From: Acidobacteriota bacterium
GTDB taxonomy: Bacteria > Acidobacteriota > Terriglobia > Acidiferrales > UBA7541
Reading direction: 5' to 3'
DNA: 64,000 bases
NCBI GenBank assembly: GCA_003223215.1
Contig: QHYH01000086.1
Coordinates: forward strand, 21,224 to 85,223
Program-made: the position numbers and the translations under genes
Shown here: positions 1-9,545 of the stretch, one piece after another
Layout: the number at the start of each line of letters is the position of its first letter
Position numbering within the stretch: the stretch's first letter is position 1
The notes under the pieces: generated by a model
What the model was told of the DNA's origin: nothing
Databases searched by the model: none
The model's input: only the letters and a program-made list of their open reading frames with translations

Positions 1-31
1 TGCCTCTCATAAAGGGTTGCTCGCGGAATCG

Positions 32-735
32 ATGCTAGAGAACAGTCCAACTAGACCTCCGCGCCGCATGGCGGATTTTATTGTTTCTGCCGCGCTGCAA
101 ACCATCTTTCTGACGGGACTCCTTTTGCTCCCGCTCTACTTCACTGAAGCGATCGATATTCATCAATTCAATAAGACTCTACTCGTTGCTCCGGCTCCCC
201 CGGCTCCGCCGCCACCACTGGCATCACTTCCCGTTGACCGGTCCGCCGCGCCGAAGCGAAGTGCCCTGCGCCTAGAAAAACAGCTCGTAGCGCCGAGGGT
301 CATACCGCGTCAGGTCGCCCGTGTCATCGGAGAGGCGAGCGGAAACGACATGGGTTCTGCGACTCTCCTAGGCGAGGGTGCTCCCGGAGGAGTTCCCGGG
401 GGTCTAACCGGCGGCGTCATCGGGGGAGACCTTTCAGGTCCTGTCCCGCCGTCTCCAATCGATTCGGCGCCGAAGAGTCCGATTCGTGTTGGTGGAGGAG
501 TAAAAGCACCGCCCTGGCCCGACACTCCAAAATCAGCGGAGCGGTTGTTATTGACGCCGTGATTGACACGCAGGGAAAGGTGGTCGAAATGCATCCGGCG
601 TCCGGAAACCCGTTGCTGTTAATTGCGGCGATGGAGGCGCTCCGCCACTGGAAGTACGAGCCAACGATCTTGGGCGGCGAGGCTTATCCCGTTCGATTGC
701 TGGTGACCATTACGTTCGAATTGCAGGGCCGGTAG
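32..735 (+). pseudogene. TonB-family energy-transducer-like protein, broken by an internal deletion
   Basis: The N-terminal part has one membrane segment (about residues 15-40) and a proline-rich linker (APAPPAPPPPL), the layout of TonB-like proteins that couple the inner membrane to outer-membrane receptors. The conserved C-terminal domain is present only in another frame, from about position 511 to a TAG at 735. Reading across the junction gives GVKAPP followed by ALARHSKISG. In related proteins about ten residues (the xLLxxVEPxYP segment) lie between these blocks, so a deletion that is not a multiple of three removed that core and shifted the frame. The first frame stops at 562. The ATG at 32 is the likely start; a TTG at 17 is also open. 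Family assignment is good; the product is probably non-functional unless the gap is an assembly error. Confidence 0.72.
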
Positions 736-748
736 AGAGCTAAAGAAC

Positions 749-2022
749 ATGGCAAATAGAAGTCTGTCGTTTCCTGGAAAGGTTTGGCGGTTTGGTCTAC
801 TACTAGCATTGCTTCCTCTCGCTGTGAGAGCAGGGGAAGTAAGATCGTTTTTTCGGTCAGCAGCAATATTGATTCGCGGCGGCAAATCGGCGTCATCGGC
901 TCGAATTCTTCAGGAGCGCTCCGCCACAGCAATCGAGTCACCATATGCGAGCAATCTTGTAACCCGGAACAGTGACAAGGTTTTACTGGCCTTGCCGGCT
1001 GGAAGGGAGAAAGCGGAGACTCTCATTGTTGCGATCAAGCGCGAGTGCTTGGTAAACAGCTCGCAAAGAATCATGCCCGAGGCGAAGGTCCAAACGCAGG
1101 TTGCTTCGCGGCACTCGGCCGATAGTCAGGTGATCCCACTCTCTTGCTCCATCGGGGAAGTACGTTCCACCTCAATCCATTTTCAGCTCACGGACAGCCT
1201 CATTTTCATGCAGGCAAGCCTCAACGGATCGCAGCCACTGTGGATGATCTTGGACACCGGTTCGAGTGTCACTGTCTTCGACGAATCGGTATCGAAGACG
1301 TTGGGACTTCGGTTTAATGGCGAAAGGAATGTTTATGGACCCGGGCAAGGGTCTGCTCAAAAGTTGGCATTCGCGAGCCACGCTGCGCTCCGACTTGCGG
1401 ACGCGGAGTTGGACGACCAAACCGTGGCGACAATGCCCCTAGACTGGTTCTCGCGCGAATTGGGCCGAACGACTGATGGGTTCCTGGGTTCCAATATAAT
1501 CCGGAACTACGTCGTCGAGATCGATTATGCAAACCAGGTGCTCCGTCTCCTGGATCCCGCTACCTACTCATATGCAGGGCCGGGTCAACGTCTGCCACTC
1601 CAATTCATCTGGGACAACATACCGAGCGTTCGCGCCGAGGTTGTGGCGCAAGACGGAACAGCAATTACCGGAATCTTCTTAATCGACTCAGGCGCGACGA
1701 CGGCGATTTGGCTTACAAAGGCGTTCAGCGAAGCACATCCCGAATTTCTGTCCATCCCGGAGACGATCGAAGTACGAAATGTCGTTGCGGTGGGCGGTGC
1801 GCTTAGTACCCGGCTCGGCCGGTTGCCGGCTTCAGACTCGGGGGATTCGTTGTCGCTAATCCGTGCGCACAATTCTCCCAAAATAGTTCGGGCATTTTTG
1901 CCACTGCAGGCTTGGCCGGGACCATCGGAGCGCAGATGTTGCGGCGATTCAAAGTTGTTCTCGACTACCCACACATGGAGATGATTCTCGAACCGAACGA
2001 GCACTTCAACGAAACCGAGTAA
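749..2022 (+). pseudogene. Retropepsin-like aspartic protease, secreted, frameshifted near the C-terminus
   Basis: A hydrophobic N-terminus (about residues 13-28) suggests export. Two aspartyl-protease signatures are visible, ILDTGSS with Asp169 and LIDSGATT with Asp313, so the protein holds two retropepsin-type repeats, as in acidobacterial proteins of this kind. The first frame runs to 1984 but loses homology after about residue 357. A different frame from about 1825 carries the family ending (AGTIGAQMLRRF, then VVLDYPHMEMILEP) and stops at 2022. A single-base indel near 1820-1830 explains this. It could be a sequencing error or a genuine pseudogene. Residues 30-140 match nothing I recognise. 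Confidence 0.7.
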
Positions 2023-2270
2023 AGAAGAATGGGCTAAATCACCGAAAGCTCGGCGGCGTTCACCAACTAGGTGAATAGCTGAGCTGGAAGACTCCTGACG
2101 ACACCTAATTATTCTTGTCTTCGGGAATTATTCGAGGAGGCAAGCGGTCTCGTAAGTAGCACACGTGATGAGGATGATTGCTTAAACGAACGGTACCCGC
2201 TGTCAAGGCGCACGCTCTGCAGATCGGTGCTCATCGAGGACAACATTCCCAACCACCCAAAGGAGAACGA

Positions 2271-2696
2271 ATGAAAAAGCATTTCGTACGTCTGGCAATA
2301 GCATTTCTTGGTTTCTCTGCCTTGGCGATCGCGGCGAAAGCTCAGGTCCCAGATCAACTTGTAATAAACATTCCATATGAGTTCGTGGTCGCAAGCAAAA
2401 CCCTGCCTCCCGGAACGTATCGAGTGAATCGCGTTAGCGATCTCAACGAGAACGAACTTGTTCTCAGCAGTTTTGAGAATCGGGCGGGCGCCTTTGTCAT
2501 TTCGACCGAGGTGGAGGACGCGCGAGTGTATAAACCCAGTTTCACCTTCGAGGAAATTGGTGGGCAGCACTTCCTTACCAAAATTGAAACGGCCGAACAC
2601 GTATTCGCTATTCCCCTGTCGAGGTCGGCTGCTCTAGAAGCTGCCATGAAATCACACCAAGGTTCCACAGGTTCGGCTGCTTCGGGCTCAAACTGA
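2271..2696 (+). CDS. Small secreted protein of an acidobacterial family (function unknown)
   Basis: The start at 2271 is chosen over the longer frame from 2178 because AAAGGAGA lies just upstream and the protein then begins with a clean signal peptide (MKKHF, a hydrophobic core, cleavage near AKAQ). The mature protein of about 120 residues is predicted to be beta-rich (INIPYEFVVASKTLPPGTYRV). The gene at 44565 encodes a similar layout (signal peptide, LPPGDYTF segment), so this looks like a small family of exported proteins with at least two members in the window. A perfect hairpin follows the stop. No enzymatic motif is seen. Confidence 0.75.
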   Translation: MKKHFVRLAIAFLGFSALAIAAKAQVPDQLVINIPYEFVVASKTLPPGTYRVNRVSDLNENELVLSSFENRAGAFVISTEVEDARVYKPSFTFEEIGGQHFLTKIETAEHVFAIPLSRSAALEAAMKSHQGSTGSAASGSN

Positions 2697-2723
2697 ATTT
2701 CCCTCGCGGATAGTTGCCAGGTG

Positions 2724-2756
2724 AGGGCTCAGGCTCACAGACCAGGTCTGAGCCCT
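2724..2756 (+). terminator. Rho-independent terminator candidate
   Basis: A perfect 9-bp inverted repeat (AGGGCTCAG / CTGAGCCCT) with a 15-nt loop and a short TTT tail lies 28 nt after the stop of the small secreted protein gene. The tail is short, so termination strength is uncertain. Confidence 0.6.
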
Positions 2757-3048
2757 TTACCTGCCTTTAATCTCTCGGCCCGACAAGTCATACACTGAAA
2801 TCTTTGTTTACGGGATGCCCATCATGGAATTTTCTCGCGCCCCTTCCGGTCTGGATGCATGCAACAAAGTCGTGACACGTTGAACATTTGGCGAACGCTA
2901 GGAGCTGTCAGGCCGCACGTGGGTCGATCAGATCCGCGATTCTGACGCCGTTTGTCGCTTCTGACCAGAAAGTCGGCAGATTCTGGCGAAGCGTCAATAT
3001 TCTCAGTGCAATGTTCCAACTTACATACAAGAGAGGAGTGTGTAGAAG
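2757..3048. other. Intergenic region with no recognised gene
   Basis: No coding signature is seen on either strand. The region should hold the promoter of the next gene; AGGAG lies about 15 nt before its start. The short overlapping frames here have no family features. Confidence 0.4.
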
Positions 3049-3501
3049 ATGAACAAAGTTCTAACAAGAGTGATTCTCCTGGGCGGCTTACTCGCTGGCG
3101 TGTTTGTGCTCAGCGCGCTAGCCGAGGAGTTTCTATTTCGCTCGACTATTAGCGGTTCAAACCCCAACACCGTGATCGGTGGCGTACCGAGCGGTGGAGC
3201 GCCCTGGACCGTCCATCGCGGCGCAGCCGCTTTGACCGGCGATGGACGGCTTCGCGTTGAGATAGCCGGCTTGATCCTCGTTAATCTTGGAACGCCAGGG
3301 CCGGTCAAGAGCGTCAGCGGCAGCTTGGTTTGCGGAGGCACAGGCGGAAGCGTTGTTGCTACAACCGATGCGGTTCCACTGTTCCCAGAAGGTGACGCAG
3401 AGGTAGAGTCGCGGGTCAATTTCAACGACACACCCGGGCCCTGGATCGCCGGCACGGGATTTACGAATGCTGCCGAGCCCAATAGCGAAGGGCACAACTA
3501 A
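3049..3501 (+). CDS. Exported protein of unknown function
   Basis: The 150-residue product starts with a signal peptide (MNKVLTRVILLGGLLAGVFV, cleavage near SALAEE). The mature part is rich in Gly, Val and Thr. It contains a segment reading SGSLVCGGTGGSVVATTDAV followed by an acidic stretch (PEGDAEVES), which suggests a beta-sandwich. I recognise no catalytic motif. It stands alone: the upstream gene ends in a terminator, and a GC-rich inverted repeat (3523-3531 / 3556-3564) lies just downstream. Confidence 0.65.
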   Translation: MNKVLTRVILLGGLLAGVFVLSALAEEFLFRSTISGSNPNTVIGGVPSGGAPWTVHRGAAALTGDGRLRVEIAGLILVNLGTPGPVKSVSGSLVCGGTGGSVVATTDAVPLFPEGDAEVESRVNFNDTPGPWIAGTGFTNAAEPNSEGHN

Positions 3502-3832
3502 GCTGCCGCCTGAGACAACGCCGGGCCGGATCTATCCCAGTGCAAACCTGCGGGCATCCGGCCCTAGGCCAGCAATTGTCTTGGTTCATTCAAGGTACAT
3601 GGGAGTCAGGACCAATGTCCCCCTTGTCCACTCCTCCGACGACGAGCAAATTCGTCGATTTCGCTAACTTCATCCCCTTTTGTTGCAAATAGTTGTTGCG
3701 GAACTTCCGTCGGGCTCTCGGAATCTTTTTTGAGTCTGGGGTCTGGATAGTGCCGACCAAGTAGGAGCTCGACCGTTCCATCGCATGTCTCACCATCGAA
3801 TGTTTAGAAAAAAAGAGAAAGGAATAGTCCCG
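3502..3832. other. Intergenic region with a 9-bp inverted repeat
   Basis: Contains GGGCCGGAT (3523-3531) and its exact reverse complement (3556-3564) with a 24-nt spacer. There is no T-tract, so it may act as a Rho-dependent or processing hairpin. The remainder should contain the haloperoxidase promoter. No gene is visible. Confidence 0.4.
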
Positions 3833-5164
3833 ATGCCAAAGTATGTGATCACACTGATGCTTCTCTGCGCGAGTCTTTCGACACAGGTCACCCGTTGTAA
3901 TGCCGCTGCGCTCCATGATGAGCCACAGAATTCGCAAGAGTCCGCGGCCAACTCGGTCAATCCGGTTGTCCAATGGAACAGAACGCTTCTCGTGATTGTT
4001 CGCACTCCCGGTGCCCAGCCGGCAACCGTGCATCCCACGCGCAGCTTTGCGATCCTGCACGCCGCTGTCTATGACGCCGTAAACGCCATCGACAGGAGTC
4101 ATAAACCTTATTTTCTTCACCTCACTTCCGTATCCCAGTTTGCCTCCGAAGATGCTGCTGCAGCTTCGGCAGCACACGAGGTACTCCTAACCCTGTATCC
4201 GAACTTTCAACCGATGCTTGACGCGCAACTCCAGCAATCTTTGGCTTTGATTCCTGAGGGAGCGGATAAGACGGAAGGTATCACTATAGGAAGAACCGTG
4301 GCGGATCAGATCCTCGCATTGCGCAGCAACGACGGATCCAATGCTTCGCCAATCCCATTTGTTTTCACAAATCCTCCCGTCCCCGGGGACTACCAGTCCA
4401 CGCCGCCTAATTTCCCGAAGCAACCGCAGTTCACCCACTGGTCCCACGTCACGCCTTTTGCCCTGGAGCGCGCGAACCAGTTCCGCCCGGGCCCTCCTCC
4501 GGTGTTGACCAGCGATACATACAGCGATGTCTTCAATGAAGTGAAATCACTGGGGATCGTCAACAGTACTACCGCCACGCCCGATCAGGTGCTGACTGGA
4601 CGCTTCTGGAATGGCGCCATTCAAAACTACTGGAACGAGATTGCTCAAACCGCGACTCTTCGGCATGAGTTGACCACTGCGCAAAGCGCGCGGCTCTTCG
4701 CTCTGCTAAACCTGAGTTTTGCTGATGGCGTGATTGCATTCTACGACGCCAAATACACCTACAATTTCTGGCGCCCGGTGACTGCGATTCGGGAGGCTGC
4801 GACCAGCGGCAATCCGAAAACGGTCCCCGACCCGAATTGGCTTCCTGGGGTTGGCAACACAACGCCCGATCCCTCGTATCCGGGCGCACATGCCATTATC
4901 AGCGCTGCCGGAGCATCTATCCTGATTTCCTTCTTCCGCGAGAACCATTTCGATTTCAGCGTTACCTCTGAAGTTCTGCCGGGAGTGGAACGTTCCTTTG
5001 ACAGCTTTTCGGCTGCAGGTGAAGAAGCGACGCTCAGTCGAATTTTCGCAGGAGTACATTTCCGCCCGGACTTGACGAGCGGCCAAAGGCTGGGCCGAGA
5101 GGTTGCCGATTTCGTCGTCGATAACTTCCTTACTCCTCTTCACGAAAGAGAGGATGATAAATAA
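3833..5164 (+). CDS. Vanadium-dependent haloperoxidase / PAP2-superfamily protein
   Basis: This superfamily binds vanadate or phosphate and oxidises halides with peroxide, or acts as an acid phosphatase. The helical domain seen in bacterial haloperoxidase-like proteins is present (VQWNRTLLVIVRTPG, then FAILHAAVYDAVNAI near residues 60-80). The anion-binding motifs follow: PSYPGAHA near residue 346 (the PSGHA-type motif) and SRIFAGVHFRPD near residue 401 (the SRxxxxxH motif with the catalytic His). A hydrophobic N-terminus suggests export. ATG 3833 is preferred to the upstream ATG at 3785 because AGAAAGGA precedes it. The 443-residue length is normal for the family. Halide specificity cannot be read from sequence. 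Confidence 0.85.
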   Translation: MPKYVITLMLLCASLSTQVTRCNAAALHDEPQNSQESAANSVNPVVQWNRTLLVIVRTPGAQPATVHPTRSFAILHAAVYDAVNAIDRSHKPYFLHLTSVSQFASEDAAAASAAHEVLLTLYPNFQPMLDAQLQQSLALIPEGADKTEGITIGRTVADQILALRSNDGSNASPIPFVFTNPPVPGDYQSTPPNFPKQPQFTHWSHVTPFALERANQFRPGPPPVLTSDTYSDVFNEVKSLGIVNSTTATPDQVLTGRFWNGAIQNYWNEIAQTATLRHELTTAQSARLFALLNLSFADGVIAFYDAKYTYNFWRPVTAIREAATSGNPKTVPDPNWLPGVGNTTPDPSYPGAHAIISAAGASILISFFRENHFDFSVTSEVLPGVERSFDSFSAAGEEATLSRIFAGVHFRPDLTSGQRLGREVADFVVDNFLTPLHEREDDK

Positions 5165-5446
5165 AGCGAAGAAGGTGACCGCAGTGCAAGACTTCAGGTC
5201 TTTCTGGTGAAACGGTCATCAGCGAGCGACTTTTGCTGGAAATTGTGCCTTGCGATTTCAACCCGGCGGGAACCGGATGGTGAAAGGACAGGTGTCTCGG
5301 ACGATCAAATTCGGGGACCGAGCCCGGTTTTAGATTGGGCCCGGCATCTGAGCTGGGTCGTCCCAACAGGGACAGGATGCGGTGTAACATCCACGATCCC
5401 GCCAAACGCCGAAGAATTGGGTAACCAACGACCATAGGAGTTGACG

Positions 5447-5821
5447 ATGCCGAAACCCGGAGGACTCGTTGACAGCAAACACTATTTCGATACGTTTGCC
5501 GACGAAGCAGTCTACGAATCCCGCTACCACTTCCCAGGTTGGCCTGTGACGATTCGGGGACGAGCCAGTCTGATGGCTAGCTTATCTGGATACGGCAAGT
5601 CGATCAAACTTCACACCGGCGATGGACTGGTTGTGCATCGTTCCCAGGACAGTCGCGTCGTGATCCTTGAATACGAAGTGCATGGCGAGATTCTTTCGAG
5701 TGGCGCACCCTATAACAACAGGTTCATCTCAGTTATTACGATTGAGAACAGAAAGATCATCAATTGGAGAGATTACATGGATTCTTTAGCTGCATGGACC
5801 GCGCTAAACAGCGCCTCTTAA
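5447..5821 (+). CDS. NTF2/SnoaL-like protein
   Basis: The product of about 124 residues has the pattern of the NTF2-like cone fold: an early helix with FADEAVYESRYHFPGWP, a middle strand region (RVVILEYEVHGEI) and a closing strand (YNNRFISVITIENRKIINWRDYMD cut short here to its first part, YNNRFISVITIENRKI). Such proteins are small hydrolases, isomerases or binding proteins, and the substrate cannot be inferred. It lacks part of the first helix usual in the family, so the N-terminus may be truncated or may extend upstream with a poor start. TTG at 5441 is an alternative start; ATG 5447 has TAGGAG ahead of it. Confidence 0.65.
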   Translation: MPKPGGLVDSKHYFDTFADEAVYESRYHFPGWPVTIRGRASLMASLSGYGKSIKLHTGDGLVVHRSQDSRVVILEYEVHGEILSSGAPYNNRFISVITIENRKIINWRDYMDSLAAWTALNSAS

Positions 5822-6030
5822 GCAGCGACGGGCTTCTTCCCGTTGCGCTTTGAAGTCAATTTCTGAGCGAAAGACAGCAGGAGCTTCCTTAGCTCTCGAC
5901 TTCAGGGTAGGCTTCCACGTAATCCTCGCCGTTGCAGCCGTAGTACGCAAGGCGCGCGCCGTGAAATCGACATCGTATCGGACCGCGGCTCGCCAAGCCC
6001 GGTTCAGGAACTCTGGGAACGTGCCCGGAT

Positions 6031-6933
6031 CTATGAGGCGGACATAGTGTTCTTTGACGGTCTAGCCCCGAGGTGAGCAAGAAAGGCTTCGGTTGCCCGG
6101 GGCAAGGACCTTCCGTTCAACGTGACTGCGCCAATTGTGCGCAGCGCACCCTCGTCTTGAATTGGAATGAACGAGCAATCGCGCCGCCTTTCGATGGCCA
6201 TTGCCGGAACAATCGAAATACCGAGCCCGGCTCCGACCATGCTCAGAATGCTGCTGAACTGTCCGCTTTCGAAAACGATATTCGGATTGAGCCTGGCCCG
6301 GTTGCAGGCCGCCACGGCCGCTTCCCTAAAACAGTGGCCATCGCGCAAAAGCAGAAAGGGATCGTCGCGCAATTTGCCAAGCGAAACAGTGCGCCGCTTT
6401 GCGAGCGGATGGCGCTTGGGGAGCACCGCGTAAAGCCTTTCCGTCGTCAGGGGAAACGATTCGAATTCGTGATTTCGGACGTGCAATGGCAGCGCAACAA
6501 TCGCCACATCAACCGTGCCCCCGCGAAGTTTCTCGAGAAGCAATGGAGTGATCTCTTCGGCGATGGTGATCCGCGCCTGTGGATACTTCCGAGAAAAAGA
6601 GGCAAGCACAGGTGGGAGGAAGTAGGGTCCGATGGTTGGGATCACACCCACGCAGAGCAAGCCCGCAATCGAGGTCTTTCGCTCAACGACATCGCTGCGG
6701 GCCGCTTCCAGGTCGCGAAGAACCGCCCGTGCGCGCGGAAGAAATGCTGCTCCAAGTTCCGTCAGCCGAACTGTTCGGCCGAGACGATCGAAAAGCCGCG
6801 CTCCTAATTCATCTTCCAGTTTCCCGATCTGCTGCGAAAGCGACGGCTGCGAGACATGTGATTGCTGCGCCGCGCGGCTGAAGCTGCCGGTTTCCGCGAT
6901 GGCGCAGAAGTAGCGAAGCTGGTGAAGTTCCAT
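6031..6933 (-). CDS. oxyR: LysR-family hydrogen peroxide sensor OxyR
   Basis: LysR-type activator with an N-terminal winged HTH (residues 1-60, MELHQLRYFCAIAETGSF) and an effector domain. The peroxide-sensing signature is visible: GHCFREAAVAAC with Cys201 and Cys210. They are nine residues apart, as in Escherichia coli OxyR (Cys199/Cys208), where peroxide forms a disulphide that switches the regulator on. A second OxyR-like block follows (SMVGAGLGISIVPAMA). The gene is divergent from the catalase gene with 124 bp between, the classical oxyR-kat arrangement. The 300-residue length is normal. An OxyR-type operator overlaps its start codon, suggesting autoregulation. Confidence 0.88.
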   Translation of the reverse strand: MELHQLRYFCAIAETGSFSRAAQQSHVSQPSLSQQIGKLEDELGARLFDRLGRTVRLTELGAAFLPRARAVLRDLEAARSDVVERKTSIAGLLCVGVIPTIGPYFLPPVLASFSRKYPQARITIAEEITPLLLEKLRGGTVDVAIVALPLHVRNHEFESFPLTTERLYAVLPKRHPLAKRRTVSLGKLRDDPFLLLRDGHCFREAAVAACNRARLNPNIVFESGQFSSILSMVGAGLGISIVPAMAIERRRDCSFIPIQDEGALRTIGAVTLNGRSLPRATEAFLAHLGARPSKNTMSAS

Positions 6934-6968
6934 AGGTTATGCCTATCCATTGTATCGGAACTATATAT
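6932..6968. promoter_or_regulatory. OxyR-type operator between oxyR and katA
   Basis: The first half-site, 6932-6946, reads ATAGGTTATGCCTAT, a close match to the OxyR consensus ATAG-nTnnnAn-CTAT. Seven bases later a weaker second half-site (6954-6968, ending CTATATAT) is in the expected phase. The site overlaps the oxyR start codon and lies about 90 bp upstream of katA. It fits repression of oxyR and activation of katA. Confidence 0.6.
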
Positions 6969-7057
6969 TGGAAGTATAGCTCGCGCGCGCCTACACTTTT
7001 CCTCGCAATGGCAAGGGGTTCGCTTCACGCGGCCGCCATTCGAACTGAGGAGGAATC

Positions 7058-8548
7058 ATGCCGGATGACAAGAACAAAATTATGACCACAGATGCGGGAC
7101 GTCCTGTGGGCGACAACCAGAATTCGCTCACGGTCGGGCCGCGCGGCCCTGTGGTCTTCGAAGATTTTCTGCTGTTCGAAAAGATGGCTCACTTCAATCG
7201 CGAAAGGATTCCGGAACGCGTCGTGCACGCCAAGGGCTCCGGTGCCTACGGGCATTTTGTGTGCACCAGCGCCGAAATCACCAAGTACACGACGGCGAAG
7301 CTGTTCAGTGCCGTAGGCAAGAAAACGCCGACGTTTATCCGGTTCTCTACGGTCGGAGGTGAGAAAGGTTCTGCGGACACAGAACGCGATCCGCGCGGGT
7401 TCGCTTTGAAGTTCTACACCGAAGAAGGTAACTGGGACATGGTGGGGAACAACACGCCAATTTTCTTCATCCGCGACCCGCTGAAGTTCGGTGATTTTAT
7501 ACACACGCAGAAGCGCGACCCGGAAACCAACCTGAAATCACCCACAATGATGTGGGACTTTTGGTCGCTGTCGCCGGAATCCTTGCATCAAGTCACTATT
7601 CTTTTTTCGGACCGCGGCACTCCCGACGGCTACCGTCACATGAATGGGTACAGCAGCCACACGTTCAGCCTCATCAATGCCAAAAACGAGCTGTTCTACG
7701 TGAAGTGGCACTTCAAGACGAAGCAAGGCGTCAAGAATCTCACACGTGAGCAAGCGGACGAGATGCGAGGGAAGGATCCTGACTATGCCCAGCGCGATCT
7801 TTTCGACGCTATCGCCAAGGGCGACTTTCCCAAATGGCGAGTCTGTGTACAGATCATGCCGGAGAAAGCGGCCGAGACCTATAGCATCAACCCATTCGAC
7901 TTGACAAAGGTCTGGCCACATGGGGATTGTCCGCTCGTAGAAGTGGGTGAGCTCGTTCTCGACCGGAATCCGGTAAATTACTTTGCCGAAGTCGAGCAGG
8001 CCGCCTTCGAGCCTAAAAACATTGTACTGGGCATGGGTTTCTCACCCGACAAAATGCTCCAGGCTCGTCTGATTTCCTATCCGGACGCACACCGCTACCG
8101 CTTAGGTGTGAACTACGACACGCTGCCCGTCAACAAACCGCAGTGCCCGGTCCATACCTACCACCGCGATGGTGCCATGCGCTTCGATGGGAACTCTGGC
8201 GCGGCGGTGAATTACGAACCCAATAGCTTCAATGGCCCAACTCAGGAGCCGGCTTTCCGCGAACGTCCGCGGACTGTTTCAGGGGCAGTAGACCGCCACA
8301 ATCACCGTCTTGACAGCGACTATTACACGCAGCCCGGAAACCTGTTCCGCTTGATGAAGCCTGACGCGCGCGAGCGCTTGATCGGCAACATCGTAGCCAG
8401 CATGAAATCGGTTCCCCGGCGCATCCAGGAGCTGCAAGTCCAGCACTTCTACAAGGCCGATCCAGCGTACGGAACGGGGGTGGCAAAGGGGCTGGGACTG
8501 AATATCGAAGCGATCGTCGCCAGGGCGAAGGAAGCCGCGGCAGATTGA
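7058..8548 (+). CDS. katA: Monofunctional haem catalase
   Basis: Converts hydrogen peroxide to water and oxygen in the cytoplasm. The product is 496 residues, the small-subunit length. The distal-side His57 lies in [14 protein letters not shown] and the distal Asn in [11 protein letters not shown] (residues 131-132). The proximal haem-ligand tyrosine is in [10 protein letters not shown]. The C-terminal block [15 protein letters not shown] also fits. GAGGAGGAATC provides a strong ribosome binding site before ATG 7058. The adjacent divergent oxyR and the operator between them indicate induction by peroxide. No frameshift or missing catalytic residue is seen. Confidence 0.95.
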   Translation: MPDDKNKIMTTDAGRPVGDNQNSLTVGPRGPVVFEDFLLFEKMAHFNRERIPERVVHAKGSGAYGHFVCTSAEITKYTTAKLFSAVGKKTPTFIRFSTVGGEKGSADTERDPRGFALKFYTEEGNWDMVGNNTPIFFIRDPLKFGDFIHTQKRDPETNLKSPTMMWDFWSLSPESLHQVTILFSDRGTPDGYRHMNGYSSHTFSLINAKNELFYVKWHFKTKQGVKNLTREQADEMRGKDPDYAQRDLFDAIAKGDFPKWRVCVQIMPEKAAETYSINPFDLTKVWPHGDCPLVEVGELVLDRNPVNYFAEVEQAAFEPKNIVLGMGFSPDKMLQARLISYPDAHRYRLGVNYDTLPVNKPQCPVHTYHRDGAMRFDGNSGAAVNYEPNSFNGPTQEPAFRERPRTVSGAVDRHNHRLDSDYYTQPGNLFRLMKPDARERLIGNIVASMKSVPRRIQELQVQHFYKADPAYGTGVAKGLGLNIEAIVARAKEAAAD

Positions 8549-8848
8549 GAATCCGCAAGTAGGGCGTCTTCGTGATTTTGCTAACTTCGTCGTAAATCTC
8601 GAGACAATAAGGAGTTACGCTGACACCTTGGCGCCCTAACCAACAGAGGCTTGCTAACCAAGCATGATCTTCGATAAACCAACGATGGGTCCTGTTGCCA
8701 TTGCCCGCCTTCGACCGGAAGGAGGATTCATTGAGTTCTTATTAGCCATCTCGACGGCAGCCCCTTTCTCTCCGGCCACGGCGCTGTTATTCCGTTAGAA
8801 TTGAGCCTGCGAACTAAGGCTCATCTCAAAGGAGCATAGAGAGAAAGA
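8549..8848. other. Intergenic region with no recognised gene
   Basis: About 300 bp between catalase and the NTF2-like gene. No coding pattern or strong hairpin was recognised. AAAGGAG at 8828-8834 is a possible ribosome binding site for the following gene. Confidence 0.35.
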
Positions 8849-9300
8849 ATGCTCGAGCTGTATGCAATCAATGTGGCCAAAAGCGAATTTCGGGAGGTTT
8901 TAACCTTGGGGACACGTCCCGCATACTGGCCGTTGCTGACCCCGACCTTGTGAACTTCTCCGACGCCCAGCCGAGCGAATTCGGCGAAAGCGGATTGGAC
9001 GCATGGAAGGCACGACTCCAAAATCTCTTCGAACGCTTTACAGCAAAGCTCGTCGTGATCGTGATCGAGATTCGCCTGCAAGGAGACATTGCCTACGATT
9101 ACGGCTGGCATGACTTAACGCTGACGCCCAAAGATGGCGGGCAATCCATACACCGGAGAGATCGCTATGTAGATATTTGGCGGAGACACAAAGAAGGCAA
9201 TTGGAAGCTCTGGATGTACATGGATAACCAGGACGTAGCTGATCCCTTCCGATCCGAGCAAGGTTTCCCGGCTTTGGCGCAATCTCAAAGAAGTTTGTGA
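8849..9300 (+). pseudogene. SnoaL/DUF4440-like protein with a single frameshift
   Basis: Two overlapping frames together rebuild an NTF2-like protein. The frame from ATG 8849 gives INVAKSEFRE and the next frame continues GFNLGDTSRILAVADP, then NFSDAQPSEFGE and YDYGWHDLTLTPKDGG to the stop at 9300. The switch lies at 8896-8897, where one base appears to be missing. The family is known for helix-first motifs of the AKxxFREAYNxGD type, which the joined sequence restores exactly. It converges with the anti-sigma gene and overlaps its end by 16 bp. Function unknown. The shift may be a sequencing error. Confidence 0.65.
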
Positions 9301-9545
9301 ATCTTTTTGTACAGCCGCTTGCTGAACCCGTCGGGTATTTGAAATACCTTTCCGTCTCCGACCAGTTCGACGACGTTTCTGGTACCGTCGAGTATGGCAG
9401 TGCAGTGCGCGCACGCCTTGAAATGAGCTTCCATTCTCTCACGCAACTCCACGGAGATCTCGTTATCAAGGTAATTCGAGATTTCCCGCCATACCTCTAC
9501 GCAACTAATCTCGATCGTCGGCATCTTAGCCTTCTTCTTCACCAT
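9285..9545 (-). CDS. Anti-sigma factor with zinc-finger (zf-HC2 type)
   Basis: An 86-residue protein that should bind and hold the adjacent ECF sigma factor inactive. It has the anti-sigma zinc-finger helix with HFKACAHCTAIL, giving the HxxxCxxC ligands, preceded by CVEVWREISNYLDNEIS. There is no membrane segment, so it is a short soluble form. It overlaps the end of the sigma gene by 7 bp, indicating translational coupling. It is clearly paralogous to the N-terminal half of the anti-sigma encoded at 18980 (same SCxEVWRxIS, HCTAxLxGTRNV pattern). Confidence 0.8.
   Translation of the reverse strand: MVKKKAKMPTIEISCVEVWREISNYLDNEISVELRERMEAHFKACAHCTAILDGTRNVVELVGDGKVFQIPDGFSKRLYKKIHKLL

Noticed and set aside
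5850-6080. Short frames on both strands after the NTF2-like gene
   Set aside because: Some segments look protein-like, but no family could be recognised and no start is supported.
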